DNA of 64,000 nt from RUG13409 sp045546135 (GTDB lineage: Bacteria; Bacillota; Clostridia; Peptostreptococcales; Anaerovoracaceae). The notes below the pieces were generated by a model, which saw only the letters and a program-made list of their open reading frames with translations, searched no databases and had not been told where the DNA came from. The translations under genes were made by a program, and so were the position numbers. The stretch spans positions 1-64,000 of the forward strand of contig JAZQCD010000031.1 of assembly GCA_045546135.1 (NCBI GenBank). Reading direction: 5' to 3'. Positions within the stretch are counted from its first letter, which is position 1; each line of letters begins with the position of its first letter. Positions 33,648 to 43,170 of the stretch are shown here, one piece after another.

Positions 33648-35012
33648 TTAGCACATCTCTCTTCTGCGTCTTGCGAAGATGAGCATTGCTATACCTGCTG
33701 CCATGAGGATGATGTAGGGAGCTACTCTTAAGGAAACTCCGGTCGGAGAGATCGTGATGAGAGTGTTCGTAACTTCTATAGTGTGACCCAGCTCATCCTT
33801 TGTATCTGCCTCTGTGAGGAGCACTGCCTTTGTTGATTCGAAGGATGCTTTGTCATCTGCCTGAGCTATTGCTGCGCTTGGCTTTTCACCCCAGTTGACT
33901 GACTCGTCTCTTACTGCTTCTGCATCGTCGACCTTTGTATCTACTACGTATACGACTCCGGATGCGATGTTTGTTTCATATACTTCTACGTCTGTTCCCA
34001 TTGGGATTCCTGCGTATTTTACCCTCTGACCTGACTTGATCTCTGCTACTCCCTTGAGTTCACCCTTGGAGAGGTCCACTGCCTTGCTGTGATCGAAGTC
34101 TGTTCCTGTTGTGCCTGTTCCCTGCTTTACTATGGTTCCTGCTGAGACCTTCTCGTTTGTGAAGAGAACTGTGAAGGGGAATGCTATTGTTGTTGCGCCG
34201 TATGCATCATTTTCAACTATCTTGCTTATGCTCACGTTGAAGGTGTAGTAGCTGTCTGCTGCTTTGCTTCCTTCTGCTTCAGATGTTGTAACGAAACCTG
34301 TTGTCTTATTGAGAGCCTTTGTCTCCTCTGTCATGGAGCTGTTTGTGATGAAGCATGTTGCTCCGTAGATGTCCCAGTATGCCGGTGTGGATTCGAGTTC
34401 TTCCTTTGTTACGTTTTCAGGAATGTTCTCTGCGAGTCTTACGTAGATATCGATGAATCTTGTATGGCTATTGTCCTCAGACTCTGTGATCCCTGCTGCT
34501 TCGTAAGATCCTACCGGAGTTTCAGTGATCATGTAGCGGTAGATGCCTGCGCCCTTGAATGCTATATTGCTGAAGTCTATCTTTATGTCCTTCTTGTTTG
34601 ATGCGCCGTCTTTTGCTGCTTTTACAAGCTCTTTTGCTTCCCAGGCTACGATGCCGCCGTCTGCTACTGCCGGGTATCCGATCCCGTCCTTTACGAGGAC
34701 TGTGATGGAACCTTTAGGATCGTGCTTGTCAGCACCGTCTGTTATCTCGCTTCCGCCTGCTGCCGGAGTTACTACATATCTGTAGCTCATTGTCGGAGCA
34801 TTGATCTCCTCTTCATCTGCGTTGTATACGACCAGTTCCTTTTCAAGGATTATTGTCTTTGACTGAGACATTGGCGAGTCCGGTGCCATGAAAGCTCCCT
34901 GCTCTCCTCCCTGGCCAAGACTTGTGTCTGCGAAGGCTGCCATGCTGCAACCGAGGATCATTGCCATTGCGAGTACTACTGCGCCTGCTTTTCTGATTAA
35001 ATTCTTTTTCAT
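33648..35012 (-). CDS. Backbone pilin with isopeptide domains
   Basis: 454 residues from the ATG at 35012, preceded by AAAGGAA at 8-base spacing; the Lys-rich open frame upstream up to 35156 is leader, since a promoter lies at 35158-35185. Signal peptide ends AAFADTS. Two Spy0128-like pilin isopeptide domains are suggested by IAFKGAGIYRYMITETPVGS and a later YYTFNVSISKIVE block. The sorting region reads ISPTGVSLRVAPYIILM, a helix and RRRREMC, so the motif is SPTG rather than LPXTG, as in pili built by class B sortases. Pilin lysine was not located with certainty. Confidence 0.83.
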   Translation of the reverse strand: MKKNLIRKAGAVVLAMAMILGCSMAAFADTSLGQGGEQGAFMAPDSPMSQSKTIILEKELVVYNADEEEINAPTMSYRYVVTPAAGGSEITDGADKHDPKGSITVLVKDGIGYPAVADGGIVAWEAKELVKAAKDGASNKKDIKIDFSNIAFKGAGIYRYMITETPVGSYEAAGITESEDNSHTRFIDIYVRLAENIPENVTKEELESTPAYWDIYGATCFITNSSMTEETKALNKTTGFVTTSEAEGSKAADSYYTFNVSISKIVENDAYGATTIAFPFTVLFTNEKVSAGTIVKQGTGTTGTDFDHSKAVDLSKGELKGVAEIKSGQRVKYAGIPMGTDVEVYETNIASGVVYVVDTKVDDAEAVRDESVNWGEKPSAAIAQADDKASFESTKAVLLTEADTKDELGHTIEVTNTLITISPTGVSLRVAPYIILMAAGIAMLIFARRRREMC

Positions 35013-35050
35013 TTTCTTTGTTCCTTTCATGATTTCTTTTTGATCTTTAA

Positions 35051-35112
35051 ACTTTGTTTTACTTTGTTTTTTACTTTGTTTTTTGATTTGTTTTTTGCTT
35101 TTTGTTTTTTCC
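35051..35112 (-). repeat. A-rich leader with tandem AAAACAAAGT-like units
   Basis: On the minus strand four or five imperfect units of AAAAACAAAGTA lie in the 5' untranslated region of the backbone pilin. The message here is nearly free of structure. Such A-rich leaders can raise ribosome loading or mRNA stability. Confidence 0.55.
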
Positions 35113-35157
35113 TTTAAGGCCTTTTCTTTTTTACTGTGTGCACTTGCTTTATCCACC

Positions 35158-35185
35158 TATATATTAAGTTCTTTGCAATCAACAA
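35158..35185 (-). promoter_or_regulatory. Probable promoter of the backbone pilin gene
   Basis: Minus strand TTGTTG (35180-35185), 16 bases, TATATA (35158-35163). It gives a leader of about 140 bases before the backbone ATG. Confidence 0.5.
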
Positions 35186-35237
35186 ATCCGTCACCTCAAA
35201 ACACTAAAATGCTCTTTTTTTACGCTTTTCATCAAAG

Positions 35238-35262
35238 AAAGCGTCACGATTTAAGACGCTTT
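35238..35262. other. GCGTCAC hairpin upstream of backbone pilin
   Basis: AAAGCGTC, nine bases, GACGCTTT. The minus strand continues CTTTGATG. The same AAGCGTC stem with TTTTTGATG lies upstream of the tip gene at 40973-40999. Confidence 0.5.
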
Positions 35263-35295
35263 GCTTTTTTCTTCATTTATTTCATTTTTCAATAT

Positions 35296-35327
35296 AAAAA
35301 CGGGATCCGGAGTTTTCCCGGATCCCG
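35296..35327 (-). terminator. Terminator of the tip-adhesin gene
   Basis: Minus strand CGGGATCCGG, a 7-base loop, CCGGATCCCG then TTTTTAT, 24 bases after the stop. Confidence 0.9.
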
Positions 35328-35350
35328 TCTGGTGAACATATATAACTGCT

Positions 35351-38300
35351 TTAGCATACCTTCTTGCCGAAGAGCTTCTTTAATACTGCGAAGAGTGAGA
35401 GAACGACTCCGCTTCCCATCATGGCTGCGAATGCTGCCATGTTTTCGGCTGCTGTATATCCTGTTGGAGCAGGAGCCATGAGGTGGTTTCCTATGACCAT
35501 AGTATAGTCAACGCTGTCCTCGGTCTCTTCCTTTTCGAGCTCTACGTCCATGACCCAGCCTTCGAGGCTGATCCTTCCTGTTTCGCTTACAGTGAATCTG
35601 ATGTAGGAAGAAAGGTTTTCGTATCTGCCCTGAGCCTTTGTCTCTCTGAGTTCGTAGGTTCCTGCTGCAAGGCCGTTCATCTTAGGAAGCATGCCGTTTG
35701 CATCTGTTACGAGGTCTTCATATCCTGCCATCGGTTCGAGGTCTATAGTTGTGACTCCGTCAACAGTTACCTGGCGGTGAAGTTCGAAATGTACGCCTTC
35801 GATAGGCATCTTTGTATCTGCATCGACCTTGATGACTCTGAAGTTCATTCCCCTGTTCTTTAATGTAAGGACCGGGATGAGTCCCTGCTCGAGGCTGTAT
35901 TCGCTGTCCTTAAGACCGTTTACTGTAACTGTTCCGTTGTTTACACAGATCATTGCCGGTCTTTCGAGTCCGTAATATCCTGTCGGGACCTTGATCTCTT
36001 CGAGTGTATAGATCTCGCCTTCTCTTAAGAATGCTGTGCTGATGTTTCCGTCAGCTGCAGATGTGAATCTTCCAACGAGGGAACCCTTGCTGTCCTTGAG
36101 TGTGAATACTGCGCCTTCTACAGCATTTCCGTTCATATCGGTCTTTCTTAAGACGATCCCGGGTCTATAGTTAGTTACTGTATCGATCCTTACGTTGGAG
36201 TCTGCGCTGAGCTCTCCTGCTTCGTAAAGTACTGTATACTTTATGGCTGCCGGGATGCTGTCTCCGGACTGTCTTCCTGCAACGGAGGTCTCTTCTCCGT
36301 CTGCAAGAGCTGTTACGCTTGTATATCCGGATACAGTGCCGTCCTCGGAAACTTCAATGTTTCCGCTGAGCTTAACCTCTCTGATGATGTAGTTCTCAAA
36401 AGCAACTCCTGCCTTTGGAAGTACTCTGTAGTACCAGTAGATGGTGTCCTCATTTCCGGAAAGTCTTCTTACAGATCCGTCAAGGAGAGTCTCTTCACCA
36501 TTTTCAAGTGTATAGACTGCGAAATATACATCTTCTCTGTCCTCTACATAACCTGCATCTGACCAGAGCTTGTTTACGCGAAGTCCCCATCCTCTTAAGT
36601 TGCAGACATCTATGTGCGGGTCTTTTCCGAAATTGACTGTCACTGCTACAGGTTCTTCTGAATCGATGCCCTTTTCATTTGCATCTTCAAATCTTACATA
36701 TTTCTGAAGTGAATATCCGTCAGGGATCTCATATGCTCTTTCCTCTGCATAAACTCTGGTGCCTGCAAGGACTTCTCTGAGTTCTACTGTGTAGAATGCG
36801 GGGATCTTGGATACAGATCCGTTCATGGATGTTGTGAATCTTGCTGCTTCTTTTTCTGCTGCAGTAAGCTTTGCATAATCTCTCTTTCCGAGGGATTCGA
36901 ATCTCTGAGCTTCTTCGTTCCAAGAGCAGTAGTTTCCTGCCTGATCCTTTACAAAGTAGGTCTTCATGTTTGCAGGCATCATTTCGCTGCCGAATCCTGT
37001 TCCGAGGTAAAGTCTTAAGGAGAATCTTGTCTCGTCGCTTCTAAGTTCCTTGTCTCCTGCTTCGTTGAAGAGCCTCTTTGTGATAGTAACTGTTCTGAGA
37101 GCTTCAGGATCTACATGGTTTACGAAAGTTACTCTTGCTCTTTTTTCTATAGATTCATAGCCAAGGCCGAAATCCTTTGTATTTCCTCTGCCTTCTCCTG
37201 TAAGTCTTGTGCCGTTGACTGTAACGCTGCTGAAGATATTGGTGTCGACTCCGCACTCTACCATGCGGTAATCCACTGCATCCTCAGGGAAACTGATCTC
37301 TGCTGTCTCTCCTGCTTTGAGGAGGAATACGTTTTTATATTCTTTTCCGTTTATTACAACGCTCTTGCTGCTCTTAAGTGGGTTGATGCTGTCTTTATAG
37401 ACTGCAACGTCATTCTTTCCTTCTTCCTGAACGAGCTGTCTTTCAACAAGACCTCTTGCAGTCATGACTCTGTAGAATACCTGATATGGGAATTCTGCTT
37501 CAACGGAGTCGCTGTTCTCAACTCCACCGAGTTCCTTTGAAAGGAGTACGCTGCCCGGCTTTACGGAAGCGAGGTTGAATCTCATATGAAGGTTGGATGC
37601 TCCTGCGCCTCTCTCCATAAAGAAGATCTTCATTGTGTGAGTGGTATATTCCTTGAATACCCACTGTCCTCTTTCGTTCATTTCGAAGATCTCGGAAAGC
37701 ATTCTTGTTGCTTTCTTTTCGCTGTATCCTCTTGCGATATAGTTATCGTGGAAGATCTCTCTTAAGCTTGTTGCTTTTCCGTTGACATTAACAGCGCCTG
37801 TGCTGTAGTTGATTGTTCCGGGGAGAGCATTGTGGATGCCGCCAAGGTCAAGGACCAGTTCTCCGTCTACATAGAGCCAGAGATCGTCATCGCCTGTGAA
37901 TTCGTATACTATGTCGTGTCCCCATGCATCGAGACCGTCGGGAGTCTGTGTGAAGCTTGCTTCTATTTCTACTGCGAAGTAGAAGTTTGGCTTTGGAACA
38001 AGGTAAAGCTGCTCTCTTTTCCTTGGGTCTGTATCAGGATAAGGAACTCCTGTTGCAGAGTAGAGGTTGTATCTGTTTACGGATGTGAACTTTCCTGCTT
38101 CGATATCGTTGTATGGGAAGAACTGTCCGTGCTGGTAGTGGATGGATGTGGATGCATCGTAGGAACCTATCTCCTTGTATACTCTGAAATTTCCGTCAGA
38201 CTGAAGAGATGCGAAGTTCTGTGTGCTGTCGAATTCGTAGTATCCACTTCCGCTGTATGTGCTTGCTATGAAGAGGTGGTTTACTTCCTGAGCATTTGCA

Positions 38301-40903
38301 AAGAGTCGAGCAAGGGAGCCGCCCTTTGCTGTAGGATAACCGTTTGCCTTAAGATCTGAGGAAAGGAGGCCGTCTACTGTTGTATAGACAGCGCCGCCTG
38401 CATTGTTTCCGAGGAAGGAGCTCATCTCGTCTCTTGTTTTGAAGTCGACCATTTTCATGGTGATGCCGTACTGTGTGTGATCGACTGTAGGGACTGTTGT
38501 GAGCTCATCGTCAACGGAAATGTCCTGCATGACTGCGAAGTAGAAGTCCTCTGCCTCAGCGAAGCTGCAGGGAACGACCTTGCCGTTTTCGACCTTAAGT
38601 CCTGTATATTTGTATGCAGTCTCATCCCATGCAAGTATGCTTGAGTAGTACTGTCCGTTGCGTCTTCCGTTGAGGTTGATACCGATGACGTCTCCGGAAA
38701 GGAGCTGTCCCTTGGAGATCTGAGGTGCTATGTACTTCTGGGAGTACTGGTTGTAGAGCTCATAGAAGTAGTTGGGCTCATTGGAGCCTTCCCAGTAATA
38801 TTCGACCAGGTTCCAAAGAAGTGTGTTGAGTCTGCCGCCTACCCACTGTATGGAGTCGCCGCTCTCAAATACGGGAACAAGACTTCCGTCGTGGTCTACC
38901 GCGTAGAATACGTATCTGCTGTTTGCTTCGTCCCAGCTTCTTGTATAGAGTATGATCCTGGATCCGTTTGTGACTTCCTCTGCGGATACGCTGACCTTGC
39001 TTGCGGAGTAGGTCATGAAGTACTCGGATGTGAGTTCGGATACTGCTGTGAGATAAAGCCATTCGCTTCCTGCTGCTCCGTTTACTGTGAATCCTGTGTC
39101 TACTTTGCCACTGTATGTGAGTATGTTCTTTCCTGCTTTGATGGATACCTGTCCTTTGTGGATGCCTGTGCCTGCAGTTACTGTAAGAATGCAGTTTTCA
39201 TCCGGGCTGTCTGCAAGATAAAGGCCTTTTCCTGTGATCTTGAGATACCTTAAGCTTCCAGTTGCCTTTGTTGTCAGATAATATGTGTCGTCCTTTATCC
39301 ATCTGAAGGTCCAGTCTGTAATATCGCTGTCCTTTGGAACGAAGAGCTTCTCTTCGCTGTTTCCAGCCTTTGTCATGACAGTAAGAGCAAGAGCTGAAAG
39401 CTTTCCGTCTCTTTCCTCTGCCATGAGAGCTTTTCCGGCAGTTCCGCCGTTCCAGTTCATGAGTCCAAAGCTCTTTTTATCAAGACCTGCAGTCTCTTCT
39501 TCGATCTCTTCATAGTACCAGAAGTAGAGGTTGTTGTTCTGATCGCCTGCTACATTGTATGGGCAGAATCTGTTTCCGCCTTCACCGTACTGCATGTTCC
39601 AGAACCAACCCTGGTAACTTAAGTTGAATCTGCCGTTTGTATCGACAGAAAGGTCGAATGCTGTCCTTCCTGCTTCATCTGTAAAGTAGAGGTCCTTGAG
39701 TGTTTCGCTGCCTACGTACTGCTTTTCATTTCCGTTCATGCAATATACATAGTATTTGCTCTCTCCTGCGCTCTCAAAGAAGTAGAGAGCTGCTTCGTCT
39801 GCCGGGTAGCTTTGGGCCGGCTTTGTCTTCTTGATACCGATCATGTTCTTTTCTGTGATGGTCACATTTGTCAGGTAGTATCCTGCTGTCTGGCCGATAT
39901 ATATACCGGATTCTGCTTTTTCAAGGAACTCGTCCGTGTTCGTCATCTTTCTCCATCCTGTTGGGATGTCGGAAGGTCCCGGAACTATGACTCTAGATAC
40001 TGTCCATACGGAGAAGCTGTCTGCTTCGAATTCGACTGTTCCGTCAACAGCTGTAGTGGTTCCCTTGTACTCAGGTTCTCCGCCTTCCGGTGTGTGATAT
40101 ACATTGAGCTCTTCGCTTCCGAATGCATCGCCCTTGATCCTGACTGTGATGCTGTCGCCTTCGGGCTGCCATGCTGTACCGAGCTCTTTCATCTCTTCAT
40201 TTTCATATATGGTGATGTCGAAGGATGCGAGAACTTCCTCGCCCTCGATCTCAACGCTTACAGGAACGGAAACGACTATAGCGTCCTTTGGGAAAAGACC
40301 TGCAAGTTCAAGTCCTTCGCCAAGATCGAAAGTCAGGAATACAAGGTCTTCTGCTGTTTCTTCTTCAGTCATTTCAACTGCTTCGGAAACATCTTCTGCT
40401 GCTGTTTCAACTGTTTCAACTTCTTCAGAGACTTCTTCAGTTTCCTTAGAAACTTCTTCTGTATTCTCTGTTTCTTCAGTCATTTCAGCTGTTTCGGATA
40501 CTTCTTCTTCAACTGTTTCAACTGCTTCAGCTTCCATGGAAACTTCTTCTGTATTCTCTGTTTCTTCAGTCATTTCAGCTGTTTCGGATACTTCTTCTTC
40601 AACTATTTCATCTTCTTCAGAGACTGCTTCAGCTTCTTCAGTGACTTCCTCAGCTGCATCTACTTTTGTCTCATCAATAACTTCTTCAGCCTTTTCTTCT
40701 GCTGCTTCGGAAGCTACTTCCTGTGTATCAACAGCACTTGTTTCTTCCTGAACTGTCTCCTGGGTCTCTTCTACTGCGACCTGAGGAGCTGCTGCTTCTT
40801 CAAACTCGTCTGCGAATGCATAAATGGGAAGTGCGCTGATGAGCAAAACTACGCTGATCAGAACTGCTGCTATTCTTTTGATTCCTGTGATGAAGTTTGT
40901 CAT
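35351..40903 (-). CDS. Pilus tip adhesin with fibro-slime and Cna-B domains
   Basis: 1850 residues. Signal peptide 1-31 (ALPIYAFADEF). Residues 35-190 are a Glu/Val/Thr-rich stalk with an exact 30-residue-period repeat. Residues 200-810 are mostly beta and unassigned. A fibro-slime/PA14-like domain lies at about 815-1115 (VYEFTGDDDLWLYVDGELV, DLGGIHNALPG). Cna-B/SpaA isopeptide repeats follow to about 1800 (GAVFTLKDSKG, then LEEIKVPTGYYGL and ELRETKAQGRYENL). The end is APAPTGYTAAEN, a helix and KKLFGKKVC, so the sorting motif is APTG. It is the first and largest gene of the pilus operon, consistent with a tip or ancillary adhesin. Ligand unknown. Confidence 0.85.
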   Translation of the reverse strand: MTNFITGIKRIAAVLISVVLLISALPIYAFADEFEEAAAPQVAVEETQETVQEETSAVDTQEVASEAAEEKAEEVIDETKVDAAEEVTEEAEAVSEEDEIVEEEVSETAEMTEETENTEEVSMEAEAVETVEEEVSETAEMTEETENTEEVSKETEEVSEEVETVETAAEDVSEAVEMTEEETAEDLVFLTFDLGEGLELAGLFPKDAIVVSVPVSVEIEGEEVLASFDITIYENEEMKELGTAWQPEGDSITVRIKGDAFGSEELNVYHTPEGGEPEYKGTTTAVDGTVEFEADSFSVWTVSRVIVPGPSDIPTGWRKMTNTDEFLEKAESGIYIGQTAGYYLTNVTITEKNMIGIKKTKPAQSYPADEAALYFFESAGESKYYVYCMNGNEKQYVGSETLKDLYFTDEAGRTAFDLSVDTNGRFNLSYQGWFWNMQYGEGGNRFCPYNVAGDQNNNLYFWYYEEIEEETAGLDKKSFGLMNWNGGTAGKALMAEERDGKLSALALTVMTKAGNSEEKLFVPKDSDITDWTFRWIKDDTYYLTTKATGSLRYLKITGKGLYLADSPDENCILTVTAGTGIHKGQVSIKAGKNILTYSGKVDTGFTVNGAAGSEWLYLTAVSELTSEYFMTYSASKVSVSAEEVTNGSRIILYTRSWDEANSRYVFYAVDHDGSLVPVFESGDSIQWVGGRLNTLLWNLVEYYWEGSNEPNYFYELYNQYSQKYIAPQISKGQLLSGDVIGINLNGRRNGQYYSSILAWDETAYKYTGLKVENGKVVPCSFAEAEDFYFAVMQDISVDDELTTVPTVDHTQYGITMKMVDFKTRDEMSSFLGNNAGGAVYTTVDGLLSSDLKANGYPTAKGGSLARLFANAQEVNHLFIASTYSGSGYYEFDSTQNFASLQSDGNFRVYKEIGSYDASTSIHYQHGQFFPYNDIEAGKFTSVNRYNLYSATGVPYPDTDPRKREQLYLVPKPNFYFAVEIEASFTQTPDGLDAWGHDIVYEFTGDDDLWLYVDGELVLDLGGIHNALPGTINYSTGAVNVNGKATSLREIFHDNYIARGYSEKKATRMLSEIFEMNERGQWVFKEYTTHTMKIFFMERGAGASNLHMRFNLASVKPGSVLLSKELGGVENSDSVEAEFPYQVFYRVMTARGLVERQLVQEEGKNDVAVYKDSINPLKSSKSVVINGKEYKNVFLLKAGETAEISFPEDAVDYRMVECGVDTNIFSSVTVNGTRLTGEGRGNTKDFGLGYESIEKRARVTFVNHVDPEALRTVTITKRLFNEAGDKELRSDETRFSLRLYLGTGFGSEMMPANMKTYFVKDQAGNYCSWNEEAQRFESLGKRDYAKLTAAEKEAARFTTSMNGSVSKIPAFYTVELREVLAGTRVYAEERAYEIPDGYSLQKYVRFEDANEKGIDSEEPVAVTVNFGKDPHIDVCNLRGWGLRVNKLWSDAGYVEDREDVYFAVYTLENGEETLLDGSVRRLSGNEDTIYWYYRVLPKAGVAFENYIIREVKLSGNIEVSEDGTVSGYTSVTALADGEETSVAGRQSGDSIPAAIKYTVLYEAGELSADSNVRIDTVTNYRPGIVLRKTDMNGNAVEGAVFTLKDSKGSLVGRFTSAADGNISTAFLREGEIYTLEEIKVPTGYYGLERPAMICVNNGTVTVNGLKDSEYSLEQGLIPVLTLKNRGMNFRVIKVDADTKMPIEGVHFELHRQVTVDGVTTIDLEPMAGYEDLVTDANGMLPKMNGLAAGTYELRETKAQGRYENLSSYIRFTVSETGRISLEGWVMDVELEKEETEDSVDYTMVIGNHLMAPAPTGYTAAENMAAFAAMMGSGVVLSLFAVLKKLFGKKVC
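40449..40604 (-). repeat. Exact 66-bp direct repeat, 90-bp period
   Basis: Bases 40449-40514 and 40539-40604 are identical. They encode the Val-Ser-Glu-Thr-Ala-Glu-Met-Thr-Glu-Glu unit of the tip-adhesin stalk. Perfect identity suggests recent duplication and likely length variation between strains. Confidence 0.9.
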
Positions 40904-40972
40904 TTCCTGTTACCTTTTGTTTTTTTCCTTAATGTTTCCTGTTTACGACCTGATTTTACGGTTGCCAACATC

Positions 40973-40999
40973 AAAAAAAGCGTCACAAAGGCGACGCTT
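40973..40999 (-). terminator. Terminator of the partner-switching operon, upstream of the tip gene
   Basis: Minus strand AAGCGTC, eight bases, GACGCTT then TTTTTGATG, about 70 bases after the YdcF-like stop. Further GTGACGC and GTGACGA copies lie at 41040-41057. Confidence 0.75.
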
Positions 41000-41068
41000 A
41001 CAGTAGATTTTAGCCTGTTTGGCAATGTTCTTTAAAATGTGACGATTTCTGTGACGCTAATGTTTTGT

Positions 41069-42286
41069 TTAGTACAGATATATGAAAAGCGTCAAAGCAA
41101 CATGAAATACGATAAGGCTTGTAAATATAACGGCTTGCTTGAGTTTATGGGCTGTCAAAAGTCCTACGAACTCCCTTACAGCAGCATTAGGCCAAAAGTA
41201 CCACTTTGTCTTAGCGCCCATGCCTACAGCTCTTAGTTTGTTTCTCCTTGCATAGAGCCCGCTCCTGAAAACATGATAGTTGGTAGTAGAAAAAGCGACC
41301 TTGGCGCTAGAAGATATCTCTAAGATCTTTTCCTTTGAAAACTTCATATTTTCAAAGGTATTTGTCGATTTGTCTTCTTCGAGTATCCTTTCTTCGGGGA
41401 TACCTTGCTCAAGGAGGTATCTCTTCATGCATTCACTCTCAGAGATGGGTTCATTAGATCCCTTTCCTCCTGACGTAACGAAGATGAGATCCTTACCTGT
41501 TTCTCTTTTTTGCTTTTTTGCAAACTCTATGGCCCTGTCTATCCTGCCTCTTAAAAGAGGTGTCGGCTTTCCGTCCTTTTGCATGGAGCAGCCAAGGATT
41601 ATGACATAGTCCTTGTCATATCTTGGCTCGTGCTTTGCTGCGATTGCATCTGCAACGATGACTCCGAGTATCATACATTCAAAGTAAAGATATATGGCAG
41701 AAAGAGTATTGGCAAAGATGTCATGCATCATGACCTGAAATTCACTTCCTGTAGCATAATAGTCAAAAGCGTAAATGAGAGCCCCGCCTCCTACTATGAG
41801 GACTGCGAGTATTATCCCAAGAACATTAACAAAACGCTTTCCTTCATGCCTTAAAAGGGATATGTTCGATATGCAAAGCGCTACCGAAAAAATGAAAAGG
41901 AATGGGAAAGTCAAAAGCATGAAACCGTCTGCCGCATTGACAAGGTATGAGACCACAGAGACTACATCATAGGGCTCTTCGCTTATGGCGATATAGTAGA
42001 TCAGGACGCACTGCTCCAGTATGACAAAGAATGTGAATACGGAAAAACCGAAATAGTAAATGGTATTGTATGAGTAGGGATTGTACCTTATCTGCCTGAA
42101 GAAGGCTATGATCAGGCGTACAAGTACATATAAAAGGAGTATGACCTGAAGCACTGAGACTGCAAGGTCATACCTTGACGGATCCTTTATTATAAGTAAC
42201 GCTTCTATTGCTGCAAACAATATGCTTACAGGGATCAGGTCCCAAAGCTTTGGTTTTTTGTCTAAGGTATCGAATTTAAGATCCAT
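41069..42286 (-). CDS. YdcF/DUF218 family membrane protein
   Basis: 405 residues. About 6 membrane helices fill residues 20-215. The C-terminal DUF218 domain shows VIILGCSMQKDGKPTPLLRGR, FVTSGGKGSNEPISESECM, then EEDKSTNTFENM and FSTTNYHVFRSG, which is the full DUF218 signature. Relatives include E. coli ElyC and SanA, linked to cell-envelope and lipid-carrier homeostasis; the reaction is unknown. It is the last gene of the operon and starts 2 bases after the PHP gene stop. Confidence 0.85.
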   Translation of the reverse strand: MDLKFDTLDKKPKLWDLIPVSILFAAIEALLIIKDPSRYDLAVSVLQVILLLYVLVRLIIAFFRQIRYNPYSYNTIYYFGFSVFTFFVILEQCVLIYYIAISEEPYDVVSVVSYLVNAADGFMLLTFPFLFIFSVALCISNISLLRHEGKRFVNVLGIILAVLIVGGGALIYAFDYYATGSEFQVMMHDIFANTLSAIYLYFECMILGVIVADAIAAKHEPRYDKDYVIILGCSMQKDGKPTPLLRGRIDRAIEFAKKQKRETGKDLIFVTSGGKGSNEPISESECMKRYLLEQGIPEERILEEDKSTNTFENMKFSKEKILEISSSAKVAFSTTNYHVFRSGLYARRNKLRAVGMGAKTKWYFWPNAAVREFVGLLTAHKLKQAVIFTSLIVFHVALTLFIYLY

Positions 42287-42288
42287 AA

Positions 42289-43161
42289 TTATCGTATATC
42301 AACATCTTCAAAGAATCTAAGCATTCCGGGTTCCATGTTTTTGGCATCGAAAAAGCCTGTATCGCCCATTTCTATCATCTTGTTCTTTCCGTGATAGTCG
42401 CTTCCGGCAGTGACATAAAAATCGTACTTCTTTGCAAAGGACAGCATCTCATCAGTAAGTTTTTTCGTAAAGACCGAATAATATGCTTCAACGCCCTTAA
42501 GTCCGTATTCAGCAAGGCGCCTTAGCCTTTTGTCCATATCTTCACCAATGACCAGCTGGTCTCCGCTCCCAAAGGACGGATGAGCAAGTACAGGGATCCC
42601 GCCTGCTGCTAAAATGCCTCTTATAGCCATTCCGGGCCTTATGAAGTCATGCTTGAAATCTACCTTGTTAAGATAATCCTTGATGGCGCTTTCTTTGGTC
42701 TTTGCATATCCGTATTTGACCATCATATTCCCTATATGGGGTTTTCCCGGATTATCCATATTAAGTATGTATTCTCTGTCTTCATCTGAAAAGACGAAGC
42801 CGTAGTTGTCTGCTATGAAGTCTAGCCTTGCAGTGACTTTTGACATCCTGAGATAATGGCCGCTAAGCACTACCTTTTCTATGTGAGGAGATGACGGATC
42901 GTATCCATAACCTAAGATGTGATAGGAACCTTCCTCGTCTCTGCACGAAAACTCTACGCCGGTTATATATCTGGGACGGTCGTCTCCTTCTTTTGAGATG
43001 ATATCCAAGATCTCTTTTCCGCCCTTTACTGCATCGTGATCAGTAAGAGAAAAAAGCTCAAGTCCCTTTTCCTTTGCAAGGGAAAATATCTCCGCAGGAG
43101 TATTGGTCCCGTCAGAGACTGTAGAATGCATATGAAGATCTATCTTTTTAAATACTCTCAC
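42289..43161 (-). CDS. PHP-domain phosphoesterase
   Basis: 290 residues. Metal-binding motifs of the PHP family are visible: DLHMHSTVSDG at 8-18, SLTDHDAV near 40, PVLAHPSF near 190 and AGSDYHGKN near 260. The length and layout fit the YciV/TrpH group, whose E. coli member (RNase AM) is a 5'-3' exonuclease and 3',5'-nucleotide phosphatase. The precise substrate is not visible. It lies between the signalling fusion and the YdcF-like gene. Confidence 0.88.
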   Translation of the reverse strand: MRVFKKIDLHMHSTVSDGTNTPAEIFSLAKEKGLELFSLTDHDAVKGGKEILDIISKEGDDRPRYITGVEFSCRDEEGSYHILGYGYDPSSPHIEKVVLSGHYLRMSKVTARLDFIADNYGFVFSDEDREYILNMDNPGKPHIGNMMVKYGYAKTKESAIKDYLNKVDFKHDFIRPGMAIRGILAAGGIPVLAHPSFGSGDQLVIGEDMDKRLRRLAEYGLKGVEAYYSVFTKKLTDEMLSFAKKYDFYVTAGSDYHGKNKMIEMGDTGFFDAKNMEPGMLRFFEDVDIR

Positions 43162-43170
43162 GATAATGTA

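Noticed and set aside
40104..40751. Ser/Thr-rich plus-strand open frame
   Set aside because: Also the complement of the repetitive stalk; no start signal and no family resemblance.
35351..40903. CRISPR-like repeats in the adhesin
   Set aside because: The repeats are in frame, protein-coding, and of 30-codon period without spacers.
39812..41035. Long open frame on the plus strand rich in Cys and Phe
   Set aside because: It is the complement of the Glu-rich stalk of the tip adhesin; composition is absurd for a protein and no ribosome binding site is present.
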